This document shows, in pieces, positions 17,516 through 26,630 of a stretch of DNA of 64,000 bases. Made by a program: the position numbers and the translations under genes. This DNA is from HXMU1420-13 sp965249965 (GTDB lineage Bacteria > Bacteroidota > Rhodothermia > Balneolales > Balneolaceae), in the NCBI GenBank assembly GCA_965249965.1, contig OZ252262.1, positions 620,001 through 684,000 of the forward strand, written 5' to 3'. The notes beneath the pieces are model-generated. The model had not been told where the DNA came from. It did no database searches and saw nothing but the letters and a program-made list of their open reading frames with translations. Position 1 is the first letter of the stretch. Every line of letters starts with the position of its first letter.

Positions 17516-18583
17516 ATGAAGGATGTACGTCGTTTGCCATATCGACCTGCGCCAGGGTTAATCCCACAAGAACTTATTAATAAATACTTTAATTGCCCCG
17601 AATGTGACTCAGAAGTAGAAGTTCCATGGCTAGAAAAAATGGAATTCCCAAAGCAGCCAATTCAACCAAATAGTGGTGATGGACACTGGGTTCCTGTGAG
17701 TATCCCACTAACATGTAATAGTTGCACACATACTTTTAACGCAAGAGTGACCATCTTAGAAAATGAAAGTAAATGGTTTCTTTATGGTGATGAGGCTGGT
17801 AGATACATTGCTAAACCTCACAAAAAATATTCTTCAACACCACTAAATTTCTTTTGCATTACACTGGTTGGAATACACAAAAGTAAAAAAAATGACCTCA
17901 TAAAAAGACTAAAGAAAATAAAACAAAAAGTTGTTCCTGATTCTGCTCCAGATACATGGGAACATCATTTCACCAAAATTTGGTCATCAAGTCCAAACTC
18001 AAGTGAATATGCTTTAAGAAATAAAGAAGAGAAAATTAATCATGCCAAAGAGTTTGCTGAAATAATAAAGAAATCACGACCCGAGTTAGTTTCCTTTAAT
18101 ATTTCTGGTTGCTTGCATTCACCTAAAGCCAAAAAAGACAGGGCTGCTCATATTAATTATCAAAAACAGGAAATTTTTGCACAATCCATTCTGACTACTC
18201 TCAAGCAAATGAGAACATACAATAAAAGTGTTGAATGGGTATTTGATAATATCAAAGATACAACAGATGGAAAGAGAACAGAGGGATGGGCTGAAGAAGT
18301 TTTTTTAGGATTACAATATACACCTTTATTCACTTGGTTATCAGCAGGTGCAACAGTACAAAAGCCTTCATTTGTTAAACCTGGAAGTCATTACCTCTTA
18401 GAAATTGCAGATTTTATTAGTTACTGTATCGCTCGTGAATTTGAAAGATCCATTCTAGGGAAAAAAGTAGAATTCCCCAGCAGTCTCTTAGGTAAAGGCT
18501 TTTATCAGGGAACCATTGCAAATGGCGATGTTTTATATAGGTGGAACGACGGTCTTCCATTAAAAAAATTTTACGGAATCTAA
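17516..18583 (+). CDS. Zinc-ribbon DUF3800-like protein (foreign-looking)
   Basis: 355 residues. N-terminal zinc ribbon (CPEC at about 27-30 and CNSC at about 67-70), then WFLYGDEAGRYI, which resembles the N-terminal acidic motif of DUF3800 (RNase H-like fold). Near the C-terminus, LLEIADFISYCIAREFE fits the second DUF3800 motif, with VFDN in between. A nuclease role is possible but unproven. The gene is more AT- and Lys-rich than its neighbours and is isolated between housekeeping genes. It is followed eight bases later by a sequence matching the 5' half of the integron attC sites, so it may be a cassette integrated outside the array. Confidence 0.55.
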   Translation: MKDVRRLPYRPAPGLIPQELINKYFNCPECDSEVEVPWLEKMEFPKQPIQPNSGDGHWVPVSIPLTCNSCTHTFNARVTILENESKWFLYGDEAGRYIAKPHKKYSSTPLNFFCITLVGIHKSKKNDLIKRLKKIKQKVVPDSAPDTWEHHFTKIWSSSPNSSEYALRNKEEKINHAKEFAEIIKKSRPELVSFNISGCLHSPKAKKDRAAHINYQKQEIFAQSILTTLKQMRTYNKSVEWVFDNIKDTTDGKRTEGWAEEVFLGLQYTPLFTWLSAGATVQKPSFVKPGSHYLLEIADFISYCIAREFERSILGKKVEFPSSLLGKGFYQGTIANGDVLYRWNDGLPLKKFYGI

Positions 18584-18591
18584 ATCACACC

Positions 18592-18661
18592 TAACAAGCG
18601 TTTCAAGCAGACACTAAATCAAGCGCAGTGCAAGTAATGGAATCAGACGATTGCAGGGTTA
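18592..18661 (+). repeat. Degenerate attC-like site (orphan)
   Basis: TAACAAGCGTTTCAAGC at 18592-18608 is identical to the first 17 bases of the attC sites in the array 35 kb away, followed by AGAC where these have GGAC. The 3' half is not conserved, but GCAGGGTTA at 18653-18661 resembles a shortened form of the GCAGGGTCGTTA ending of attC 8 and 17. I read this as a decayed attC. Confidence 0.5.
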
Positions 18662-18669
18662 CCCTGCCA

Positions 18670-19599
18670 CTAAAAAATCTCGATCAATCGCATGTATTTC
18701 AGGTAGTCGCCGGGATTTTCCTGAATGCTTTTTATGAGATCGTTTAAATTGTAGGATAAGCTATCCAAATTGTTGTAGAGCGATGGGTCGTTTAGCATCA
18801 ACCCAAGTGTTCCATCACCATTATCTACTTTATCAAGAATGCTGTTCAGAGAATTAGTGGATTCCTGAAGATTTTGGCTCAGTTGATCCAAATCCTTGCT
18901 GAATTGTTCAAGATTGGACACGAGTGATTCAAAATCTGTGCTGGAAGAATCAGAGAGCTCGCTTATATTTTGCAACGTGTTATTCGTGGCAACAATCAGA
19001 GAATCAATTTCAGATTTCCGGTTGGTAATAACATCGGCAACGGCATCCGTTACTTCTTTAAAATTATCTACAGTGGCCACAATCTGGCTGGATGTTCCGT
19101 CTTCAATTTCATTGATTCCACGCAGTAATTTATTCACTTGAGTTAGTGTAGCCTGTACGGTATCGGCCAAAGCAGCACCCTGATCAGAAAAAGAGCTAAG
19201 CAGACCAATGGTTTGTTCACCCCGAATGTATCCACCCCACTCTACAATTTCGCTATTGTTCGATTTTAGAATTTGGATGGAAGTTGCACCCAGTAAATCC
19301 GGCGCCGCAAGTTGTGCTATTGAACCCACAGGAATGGGAATGGGTTCGGTAATGCTAATTTCAACATGTACGCTGTCTTCTGCGGCTAAATATATTATCT
19401 CACGAACGCTGCCAATTTTAAATCCTTTCATGGTAACTGCGCTACCTTTCAACAGACCATCAATATTATCGAACTTGGTATTAAGCAAGTTTACGCTAGA
19501 TAGGAGTGGTTCGTCGTTCATAAAGCGGAACCCAAAGAAGGATACAACCATCGCTGTTAATACAACCAAACCAATTTTTAATTCATTACTAATGCTCAT
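18670..19599 (-). CDS. MlaD/MCE family lipid transport protein
   Basis: 309 residues. One N-terminal membrane segment (about 8-25), then a single MCE domain (about 36-115: FDNIDGLLKGSAVTMKGFKIGSV split by strands, QLAAPDLLGATSIQIL), then a long coiled-coil tail with many Leu/Ser/Asn repeats. It is the substrate-binding part of an Mla-type ABC system moving phospholipids between membranes. It is the last of the mlaE-mlaF-mlaD run on the minus strand, 33 bases from mlaF. Confidence 0.88.
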   Translation of the reverse strand: MSISNELKIGLVVLTAMVVSFFGFRFMNDEPLLSSVNLLNTKFDNIDGLLKGSAVTMKGFKIGSVREIIYLAAEDSVHVEISITEPIPIPVGSIAQLAAPDLLGATSIQILKSNNSEIVEWGGYIRGEQTIGLLSSFSDQGAALADTVQATLTQVNKLLRGINEIEDGTSSQIVATVDNFKEVTDAVADVITNRKSEIDSLIVATNNTLQNISELSDSSSTDFESLVSNLEQFSKDLDQLSQNLQESTNSLNSILDKVDNGDGTLGLMLNDPSLYNNLDSLSYNLNDLIKSIQENPGDYLKYMRLIEIF

Positions 19600-19632
19600 G
19601 TAGCGTTTGCTCCTTGTGATGTACTAAAATAG

Positions 19633-20367
19633 CTAAATCTGATATTCACTTGCTGTTATAAAATCAACTAATGGTGGATGATCACTCTCTTTCATTGCCT
19701 CAAGCGAGCCATGCCAGCTAAGTTTTTGATCATCAATGAACGCAACTTTTTCAGCAATACGCAACACGCTGTGCATATCATGAGTAATTACAATCGATGT
19801 TATATCAAGTGAATTCGACATCTCTAAAATGAGTTCATTGATTTCATCCGAGGTTTTTGGGTCGAGTCCTGATGTCGGTTCATCGTATAATAAGTACTGA
19901 GGTTTCAAAATAATTGCACGGGCCAGACCTACCCGTTTTCGCATTCCACCAGATAATGCAGAGGTAGGTTTTGGACCTGCTGAATCCAGATTCACCATTT
20001 TTAGTGCTTCATTTACATTATGCCGGATTTCTTCCTCGGTTTGATTTGTGAAATAACGCAGTGGAAAAGCTACATTCTCAAACGTATTGATCGAATCGAA
20101 CAACGCCCCGCCTTGAAATAATATCCCAAATCGTTGCCGGGTTTTTCTTAACTCAGAGTATGACAATTCAAACAAACATTGCCCGTCAATCAAAATATCT
20201 CCTGAATCGGGATAAAGCAGCGCGTTTAAATGTTTTAAGAGCACGGATTTCCCACTACCCGACTTCCCAATAATTGCAATGGTCTCGTTATCCTCGATCT
20301 TGAATGAAATATCACTCCAAATAAGGTTATCTCCGAAGCTTTTAGTAAGATTTCTAATTTCAATCAT
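19633..20367 (-). CDS. Mla-type ABC transporter ATP-binding protein
   Basis: 244 residues from the ATG at 20367, two bases after the mlaE stop. An upstream in-frame extension inside mlaE is unlikely to be translated. Walker A GKSGSGKSVLLKH, Q-loop LFQGGALFDS, signature ALSGGMRKRVGLARA, Walker B YLLYDEPTSGLDP and H-loop ITHDM are all present. It powers the MlaE permease in retrograde phospholipid transport. Confidence 0.92.
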   Translation of the reverse strand: MIEIRNLTKSFGDNLIWSDISFKIEDNETIAIIGKSGSGKSVLLKHLNALLYPDSGDILIDGQCLFELSYSELRKTRQRFGILFQGGALFDSINTFENVAFPLRYFTNQTEEEIRHNVNEALKMVNLDSAGPKPTSALSGGMRKRVGLARAIILKPQYLLYDEPTSGLDPKTSDEINELILEMSNSLDITSIVITHDMHSVLRIAEKVAFIDDQKLSWHGSLEAMKESDHPPLVDFITASEYQI

Positions 20368-20368
20368 A

Positions 20369-21106
20369 TCAAAGTAGTATGGCAGCCAGGATAAAGTCGG
20401 AAAGTAAAATGTAGATACAACTAAGTACCGTTGATTGTGTGGTTGCATTACCCACACCCTCTGCACCTCCAAAGGCATTATAGCCTTTAAAGCAAGAAAT
20501 CGAAGTAATTACGAAGCCAAAAACCACCGACTTGATAACCCCAAAAACAACATCAGACTCAAAGAAAAAAGCTCTCGCCCCTTGAAGAAATTCAGCAGGT
20601 GGTAAAATTCCATCAATTGCTCCGGCCAATATCCCGCCTAATATCCCCATCGTAGCTGCCACGATATAAAGCACCGGAAACATGGCGATTCCTGCAAATA
20701 TTCTGGGTACAACAAGAAATGTAACAGAATTGAATCCCATCGATTCTAATGCATCGATTTGCTCGCTCACCCGCATAGTGCCAAGCTCGGTTGAAATTCG
20801 AGCACCTACTTTCCCTGCGAGTACCAATCCGCCTATTACAGCTGCAAGCTCAATGATTATGGATTGACCAACTATAGAACCCACAATAGTAACCGAAAAT
20901 AAATCTGTATCGAGTTGATAAGCCGTTTGCAAAGTTAGAACCGCACCTGTAAAAACTCCTGTGAGCATGATGATCGGGATAGATTCGTATCCGATTTTCA
21001 CAAACTCTGAAAATAAATTCTTTCGGTATGTACTAAATTCTGTTACCGAGCGTAAAGCCTGATAAAGCAGTAGGGTATACTGTCCGAATTGTCTTATTGC
21101 TTCCAT
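20369..21106 (-). CDS. MlaE family ABC permease
   Basis: 245 residues with about five to six membrane segments and the MlaE/DUF140 core: ESIPIIMLTGVFTGAVLTLQ, IGGLVLAGKVGARISTELGTM, EQIDALESMGFN and VPRIFAGI. It is the channel component of the Mla lipid transporter. The stop (TGA) is one base from the mlaF start, so expression is coupled. It is divergent from porQ. Confidence 0.93.
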   Translation of the reverse strand: MEAIRQFGQYTLLLYQALRSVTEFSTYRKNLFSEFVKIGYESIPIIMLTGVFTGAVLTLQTAYQLDTDLFSVTIVGSIVGQSIIIELAAVIGGLVLAGKVGARISTELGTMRVSEQIDALESMGFNSVTFLVVPRIFAGIAMFPVLYIVAATMGILGGILAGAIDGILPPAEFLQGARAFFFESDVVFGVIKSVVFGFVITSISCFKGYNAFGGAEGVGNATTQSTVLSCIYILLSDFILAAILL

Positions 21107-21190
21107 TCAACTAAAAGGGGTTCTATCAGTCTAAACTACGGATATTTCTTGCTTGCTCAATTCTTATATTACAAAACATTTACACGAATT

Positions 21191-22192
21191 GTGAGACAAA
21201 CAGCCACAGTATTACGCATAAACCTGTCCGCTCTACTTTTGAGCTTATTTTTTGTTGCACCAGTTATTGGGCAAACTCAATTCAATGAAGTATATAGATT
21301 CTTAGAAGTTCCTTCATCGGCAAGAGTATCCGCGTTAGGAGGGAGTCAAGTTGGGATGTTTGATGGCAATTCTTCCATCATGCACATTAACCCTGCTTAT
21401 TTGGATGAAGAATCTGCACAGACAGTTTCCGCAACATTTGTGAATTATTTAGCTGATGCCCGTTATGGTTTTGCAAACTACGCTTTGCATTTCCCCGACA
21501 TTGGAACCATTGGATTTGGCATTAGATACGCAGGGTATGGTACCTTTACCGAGTTTGATGTTTCCGGTAGTGATCTTGGCGAGTTTAATGCCGGCGATCT
21601 CGCTTTCAACACTACTCTTTCTACTCAGCTATCCAATTACTTACGAGCCGGATTTGGCATAGACTATGTGCATTCTTCGTATGGCGATTTCAACTCATCA
21701 GCAATAATGGGTAGTGCCGGTTTGTTTTATCAGGATTTGGATGCCCGATTTAGTGCCGGTTTATCGATTAGAAATTTAGGGGATCAACTCACATATTTTA
21801 ATGCCCAACGCGAAGAACTTCCATTGGATATCTCCCTCGGCTTTTCAAAGAAACCGGAGCGTTTTCCCTTTCAACTTTCAATTACACTCCGCCAATTAAA
21901 CGATTGGGACTTACGTGTTCCCGGTGAAATTGAATCTCCCGACTTCAGCACTCAGTTGTTCCGGCATATTATTTTTGGTGGAGAAGCCGCACTCGGCTCG
22001 AATTTTGCTTTACGTTTAGGGTATAACAGATGGCAACATGATCAGGCCAAAGTAAATGAAAGTTTTGATTTTGCCGGAGCAAGTATGGGAGTTGGCATAA
22101 ACTTGAAGAAAGTACAGATTGATATTAGCAGAAGTTCATTAAGTGAAACTGGCGGAATTGTTCAGATAAGTGTACGAACAAAAATACACTAG
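21191..22192 (+). CDS. porQ: Type IX secretion system protein PorQ-like
   Basis: 333 residues from a GTG at 21191, chosen because it gives a standard signal peptide (RINLSALLLSLFFVAPVIG). The ATG at 21089 lies inside the opposite-strand mlaE gene. The mature part begins TQFNEVYRFLEVPSSARVSALGG and has GSSIMHINPAYL-type and barrel-like strands of the PorV/PorQ family. PorQ is an outer-membrane barrel linked to T9SS cargo surface modification in Bacteroidota. It fits the T9SS-tailed xylanase at 33226. The downstream K+ channel gene starts five bases later. Confidence 0.82.
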   Translation: MRQTATVLRINLSALLLSLFFVAPVIGQTQFNEVYRFLEVPSSARVSALGGSQVGMFDGNSSIMHINPAYLDEESAQTVSATFVNYLADARYGFANYALHFPDIGTIGFGIRYAGYGTFTEFDVSGSDLGEFNAGDLAFNTTLSTQLSNYLRAGFGIDYVHSSYGDFNSSAIMGSAGLFYQDLDARFSAGLSIRNLGDQLTYFNAQREELPLDISLGFSKKPERFPFQLSITLRQLNDWDLRVPGEIESPDFSTQLFRHIIFGGEAALGSNFALRLGYNRWQHDQAKVNESFDFAGASMGVGINLKKVQIDISRSSLSETGGIVQISVRTKIH

Positions 22193-22196
22193 CGTT

Positions 22197-23273
22197 ATGA
22201 AAAACCCACTTTACACATCCATTGTTGAAAATCAAGCGATTAGAAATATTGGCCTCGCAACTGTGGTAATGGTTATCATTTTTTTTGTTGGTACTACTGG
22301 ATATCACTATTTAGAAGGAATGACATTTTTTGATGGGTTATATATGTCATTTATCACTATATCTACCATTGGTTTTAGTGAAGTAAGATCCCTTTCTATT
22401 GAAGGGCGTGTTTTTACAATGGGTTTATTTGTGACCGGAATTGGTGTAATTTCCTACATCGCTTCTCAAACCACACAACTACTATTTGAAAGCGAGCTAT
22501 TTTTAAAAAGAGCTATGAGAAAAAAACTCGAAGAATTAGATAATCACTATATCGTTTGTGGATATGGACGGATAGGAAATAGAATTGCAAATGTACTTAA
22601 AGATGCTGACTTACCGGTTGTAGTTATCGAAAACAGCGGCTCGAGTATAGAGCGCGCAGAAAATGACAAAATTATATATGTAGAAGGTGATGCTCAGGAA
22701 GAAGAAGCTTTATTGGAAGCAGGAATCGAACGAGCTAAGGCACTGATTTGTACTTTGTCGAGCGACCGCGACAATGTATTTACAACACTACTTGCCAGAG
22801 ATCTAAACAAAGATATTTATATCCTTGTTAGGTCTAATGAGAATACAAATCGTGCACGGATTCTTCGAGCAGGTGCAGATAAAGTAATTTCTCCCTATGA
22901 TATCGGTGCAGAGCGAATGGCGAACGTAATTCTTCGACCGAAAGTGGAGCAGTTCATCGAGAAAATGACACGAGATGATGAACAGGATCATACTTTTGAT
23001 GATGTATTAGTGAATGTAGGTTCACCCATGGCAGGAAAAAATTTATTAGAGGTAAATATTCGAACGAAATACGAGATTCTGGTTATTGCAGTTATTGCAC
23101 CTGATGGAAGAATCGTATTTAATCCAAAAAGCACTAAAATTATTCATCCAGGAGAATCACTCGTTATATTAGGTGAACAGAAGACAATCAATCTTTTCAG
23201 AGAAGAAATGTGTAAAGACAAAAGAAGTCTAGCTGAACGAGCAGAAGAAACTGAAAAAGCAGAGTTAAATTAA
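22197..23273 (+). CDS. Ion channel with RCK (TrkA-N/TrkA-C) domains
   Basis: 358 residues from the ATG at 22197. Two membrane segments (about 16-35 and 67-88) flank a pore helix with filter-like ISTIGFSEV. Then come an RCK Rossmann domain (YIVCGYGRIGNRIA, about 118-240) and a TrkA-C domain (about 255-340). This is an MthK-type K+ channel gated by ligand binding to RCK. The filter reads TIGFS, not TVGYG, so selectivity may differ. The last base overlaps the aroC start (TAATG). Confidence 0.87.
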   Translation: MKNPLYTSIVENQAIRNIGLATVVMVIIFFVGTTGYHYLEGMTFFDGLYMSFITISTIGFSEVRSLSIEGRVFTMGLFVTGIGVISYIASQTTQLLFESELFLKRAMRKKLEELDNHYIVCGYGRIGNRIANVLKDADLPVVVIENSGSSIERAENDKIIYVEGDAQEEEALLEAGIERAKALICTLSSDRDNVFTTLLARDLNKDIYILVRSNENTNRARILRAGADKVISPYDIGAERMANVILRPKVEQFIEKMTRDDEQDHTFDDVLVNVGSPMAGKNLLEVNIRTKYEILVIAVIAPDGRIVFNPKSTKIIHPGESLVILGEQKTINLFREEMCKDKRSLAERAEETEKAELN

Positions 23274-24460
23274 TGATTCGATACTTCACAGCCGGGGAGT
23301 CGCATGGTCCCGGGTTAACAGGAATAGTAGAAGGCGTTCCTGCGGGCATTCCAATCAATGAAGATGATATTGCTATCCATTTAGCACGGCGCCAAAAAGG
23401 ATACGGCCGTGGTGGACGAATGGCATGGGAAAAAGACAGAGCCATAATAAGTTCTGGTGTTCGTTTTGGAAAGACCATGGCCGGCCCCATAGCACTCTAT
23501 TTAGAGAATCGAGCCTTTGAAAAAGATGCTGCAAATTGGCCGGTAGTTATGAATAAAGAAGTGGAAGCTGAAGGCATCGAAAAAATTACATTACCACGAC
23601 CCGGTCATGCAGATTTAGTAGGTGCTCAGAAATTTCGATTTGATGATATCCGCCCGGTTATCGAACGATCCAGTGCTCGTGAAACCGGAATGCGTGTTGC
23701 ATGTTGTACCATTGCACGACAGTTTTTAAAACATTTTGGGATAGAAATCGGTGGTCATGTAATTCGCATTGGCGCAGCAGGATATAATTCCTGGGAAGAC
23801 GCCCGGGCAAAAACCGATCATATGTTTGACCATGGTGCAGAATCAATTTATAAAAAGGCCGATGAATCAGAAGTTCGCTGTCTCGACGGTCAGCTATCTG
23901 AACAAATGGTTGATGAAATAAAAAGATATAGAAAGGAAGGTTCATCGCTAGGCGGCATCTATGAAATTATTGTGACTGGCGTGCCGGTCGGGCTTGGCAG
24001 CTATACCCATTGGGATCAAAAATTGGACGGTAAAATTGCTCAAGCCATACTTGGTACACAAGCTATGAAAGGGGTTGAAATTGGGCTCGGCTTTGAATCC
24101 GGCGCAAAACCGGGGCACGAGGTGCATGATGAGATTACCCATGATGGCACTAATTTTTCAAGAAAAACCAACCGTGCGGGTGGAATTGAAGGTGGCATGA
24201 GCACCGGCCAGCCAATTATTATTCGGGGTGCAATGAAACCCATCCCGACCATGTTAAATCCACTTAGTACAGTTGATATGCATAGTCTTGAGCCTCAGGA
24301 AACCCGATATGAACGCTCAGATGTGTGTGCTCTTCCAAGAGCAGTGGTAGTAGCGGAAAGTGCTATTGCGCCAGTTATTGCGAATGCTTTTTTAGAAAAA
24401 TTTGGTGGAGATTCTGTCTCTGAAATAGAAGAACGTTACCAACGTTTTTTAAATGCATGA
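23273..24460 (+). CDS. aroC: Chorismate synthase
   Basis: 395 residues. N-terminal YFTAGESHGPGLTGIVEGVPAG and RRQKGYGRGGRM, plus RPGHADLVGAQKF and RSSARETGMR, are the classic FMN and EPSP binding motifs. It is the last step of the shikimate pathway. It overlaps its neighbours at both ends (TAATG upstream, ATGA downstream), so it belongs to a tightly coupled plus-strand operon from the channel gene to the CPBP protease. Confidence 0.97.
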   Translation: MIRYFTAGESHGPGLTGIVEGVPAGIPINEDDIAIHLARRQKGYGRGGRMAWEKDRAIISSGVRFGKTMAGPIALYLENRAFEKDAANWPVVMNKEVEAEGIEKITLPRPGHADLVGAQKFRFDDIRPVIERSSARETGMRVACCTIARQFLKHFGIEIGGHVIRIGAAGYNSWEDARAKTDHMFDHGAESIYKKADESEVRCLDGQLSEQMVDEIKRYRKEGSSLGGIYEIIVTGVPVGLGSYTHWDQKLDGKIAQAILGTQAMKGVEIGLGFESGAKPGHEVHDEITHDGTNFSRKTNRAGGIEGGMSTGQPIIIRGAMKPIPTMLNPLSTVDMHSLEPQETRYERSDVCALPRAVVVAESAIAPVIANAFLEKFGGDSVSEIEERYQRFLNA

Positions 24461-24789
24461 CCAAAAGCGCCAACATACCAGTACTTGCAAAAAGAGTGCA
24501 GGAAAATCCTGAAGATTCGTTTTCAAAATTTGCTTTAGCTCTGGAACTTTTAAAAATCGGAAAGAGTGAGCAATGCATTCTACTTTTTGAGGATATCATT
24601 AATCGTGACCCGAATTATGTAGGCGTTTACTATCATCTTGGTGAGCAATATTTTCTACAAAACAAGAACAAAGAAGCACTTGCTACCTATAAGCAAGGAA
24701 TTAAAGTTGCTGAAAATCAAAACGATCTACATGCCAAATCAGAACTTCAGGCTGCTTTGCTAAGCCTGGAATTAGAATTGGAAGGATAA
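24457..24789 (+). CDS. Small TPR protein
   Basis: 110 residues, entirely helical, with about two tetratricopeptide repeats (SFSKFALALELLKIGKSEQ and YVGVYYHLGEQYFLQNKNKEA). It is a predicted cytoplasmic scaffold and no partner can be named. The start overlaps the aroC stop by four bases and the LysM gene follows after two. Confidence 0.75.
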   Translation: MTKSANIPVLAKRVQENPEDSFSKFALALELLKIGKSEQCILLFEDIINRDPNYVGVYYHLGEQYFLQNKNKEALATYKQGIKVAENQNDLHAKSELQAALLSLELELEG

Positions 24790-24791
24790 CC

Positions 24792-25757
24792 ATGCATCGC
24801 ATTTTATTAACCGCCCTATTTTTATTTATAAGCATTTCAATTGCTGCACAAAGCAGGCAAACACATGTGGTTTCTTCCGGTGAGACTTTGTTTTCAATTT
24901 CTCGAACACTTGAGGTTACAGTAGCTGAACTTCGATCATGGAATAATCTGGAAAGTGATGCCCTGGCTATCGGCCAGGAGTTGGTGTATTTCATAGCGGA
25001 AGAACCAGTATTGCCGCCTGCACCAACTACTGAAGAAGCAGGTGAGACGCTGATAAGTATCAGCATCCCTCAGGAGAATGAGTATTACACGGTAAAGTCT
25101 GGAGATAATTTGACGAATATTGCTCGCGCTCACGATATGACTCTTAACGAGCTAAGAGAATTGAATAACTTATCCAGTGATCTTTTAAGAATCGGGCAAC
25201 GTCTGGCTGTACGAAAAGTGAGAGACAGTGTAGCTCCTTCCGCATCGGAGTTTTCTGATTCGCAAGCTCCACAAGGGAGTTTTGTAATATATACCGTGCA
25301 AGAAAATGAAGAACTAGATAGTATTCTTGCCAAGTTTGAAATGACAAACTCTGAACTTCAGCAATTAAATCCAGAAATTAATCTTGATGCGCTGGATAGA
25401 AACCAACGAATAACGGTACTCTTACCGCCCTCCAGTAATTTTAATAACCCTTATGCTGTAAAGGCTAATTTACTTGACCTCGGGCTTTTCCAGGCATCAG
25501 CGTACAGCACCTCAGAAATTGGAAATTCAACCACAAGTGGCGAGTTGTATAATCCCTCTGCTTTAACAGCTGCACATTCGAATATCACCATTGGCTCAAT
25601 TTTATTTGTGGAAAATCCGGAAAGTGGCGTAGGGATTTATGTTAGGATAAATGACCGAATTACTGCATCAGGCTTGAAACTTTCTAATTCAGCTTTTCGA
25701 ATATTAGGTCTGGCTGATTCAGCTAATCCACAAGTAACAATTTATTCAGAAAGCTAA
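24792..25757 (+). CDS. LysM repeats with RlpA-like domain
   Basis: 321 residues. Signal peptide 1-20 (LFLFISISIAAQ). There are three LysM modules (about 26-72, 97-142 and 166-214), which bind peptidoglycan. The C-terminal domain (about 225-318; ASAYSTSEIGNSTTSGE, ALTAAHSNITIGS, VYVRINDR-like VRINDR) has the RlpA double-psi beta-barrel pattern, a fold of peptidoglycan-cleaving or binding proteins. It probably acts at the cell wall. It sits one base before the CPBP gene. Confidence 0.85.
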   Translation: MHRILLTALFLFISISIAAQSRQTHVVSSGETLFSISRTLEVTVAELRSWNNLESDALAIGQELVYFIAEEPVLPPAPTTEEAGETLISISIPQENEYYTVKSGDNLTNIARAHDMTLNELRELNNLSSDLLRIGQRLAVRKVRDSVAPSASEFSDSQAPQGSFVIYTVQENEELDSILAKFEMTNSELQQLNPEINLDALDRNQRITVLLPPSSNFNNPYAVKANLLDLGLFQASAYSTSEIGNSTTSGELYNPSALTAAHSNITIGSILFVENPESGVGIYVRINDRITASGLKLSNSAFRILGLADSANPQVTIYSES

Positions 25758-25758
25758 G

Positions 25759-26481
25759 ATGAATGCTGTAAAGCAATATTTTAAAGACACTCACACTCTG
25801 CTTTACAGTTTTCTATTTAGTTTACCACTATTCCTCATTTATGAGGGTTTGATCATCATTTCTCAACCTAATGCCGACCAACTGGTTCGAATTAGTGTCG
25901 ACGTTTGGATGAAAGCAATTTTTACATCACTTGGCGTAAATGCTGTTTCGTTCTCATTATTCCTGATGCTGATTATTGGCATCTTCATACTTTATAAAGA
26001 ACGCGAGCAACTAAAAGAACTCCATTTTCGATATTTCCCGGTTTTACTAATTGAAAGTACCCTTCTTGGGATTATCATTGCATTAATAACGAGTAGCCTA
26101 ACTTCTGTTCTACTAAATTTCTCTGCGTCTGATCCGGTTTCCGAACTTTCATATCTCCAAAAATTAGCCCTCTCTTTGGGCGCAGGACTTTACGAAGAAT
26201 TATTCTTTAGGGTGATCCTGGTATCCTTATTTATTTTCATATTTAACAAATTATTCAACAATAAAAGATGGGCTTCGGTAACTGCTGCTGTTGTATTGTC
26301 TGCTTTATTATTTAGTGCAGTACATTACACCGGTTCGATGGGCGATTTTTTTACGCTGAACTCATTTTTCTATCGATTTCTTTTCGGACTAATGCTAAAT
26401 GGACTTTATGTAGCGAGAGGGTTTGGAGTAGCTGCATGGACCCACGCTTTGTATGACGTAATGGTGATTACTTTTTTTTAG
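25759..26481 (+). CDS. CPBP family intramembrane metalloprotease
   Basis: 240 residues, about six to seven membrane segments. All three CPBP/Abi motifs are present: GLYEELFFRV (EExxxR), LLFSAVHYTG (FxxxH) and AAWTHALYDV (HxxxD). The protein is a membrane-embedded glutamic/metallo protease related to Rce1, substrate unknown. It is the last gene of the aroC operon. Confidence 0.88.
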   Translation: MNAVKQYFKDTHTLLYSFLFSLPLFLIYEGLIIISQPNADQLVRISVDVWMKAIFTSLGVNAVSFSLFLMLIIGIFILYKEREQLKELHFRYFPVLLIESTLLGIIIALITSSLTSVLLNFSASDPVSELSYLQKLALSLGAGLYEELFFRVILVSLFIFIFNKLFNNKRWASVTAAVVLSALLFSAVHYTGSMGDFFTLNSFFYRFLFGLMLNGLYVARGFGVAAWTHALYDVMVITFF

Positions 26482-26570
26482 AAAATATTTTTCCTTAATC
26501 GCTCATCAATACAATCTATTTACGTCTCTATCTCGTATATACTATTTTAATAAGTGTATTTACCCACTTT

Positions 26571-26578
26571 TAATTTTG
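26571..26578 (+). promoter_or_regulatory. Candidate -7 box of the ECF sigma gene
   Basis: TAATTTTG matches the Bacteroidota -7 consensus TAnnTTTG exactly, 53 bases before the start codon. A matching -33 TTG is not obvious at the right distance. Confidence 0.35.
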
Positions 26579-26630
26579 TGCGTGAAGTTACATAAGTAAT
26601 AAAAAATGCCTTAATTAGGGGGAGATTAAT

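Noticed and set aside
20368..20478. Longer start for the Mla ATPase
   Set aside because: It would lie inside mlaE. The ATG at 20367 gives the normal family start.
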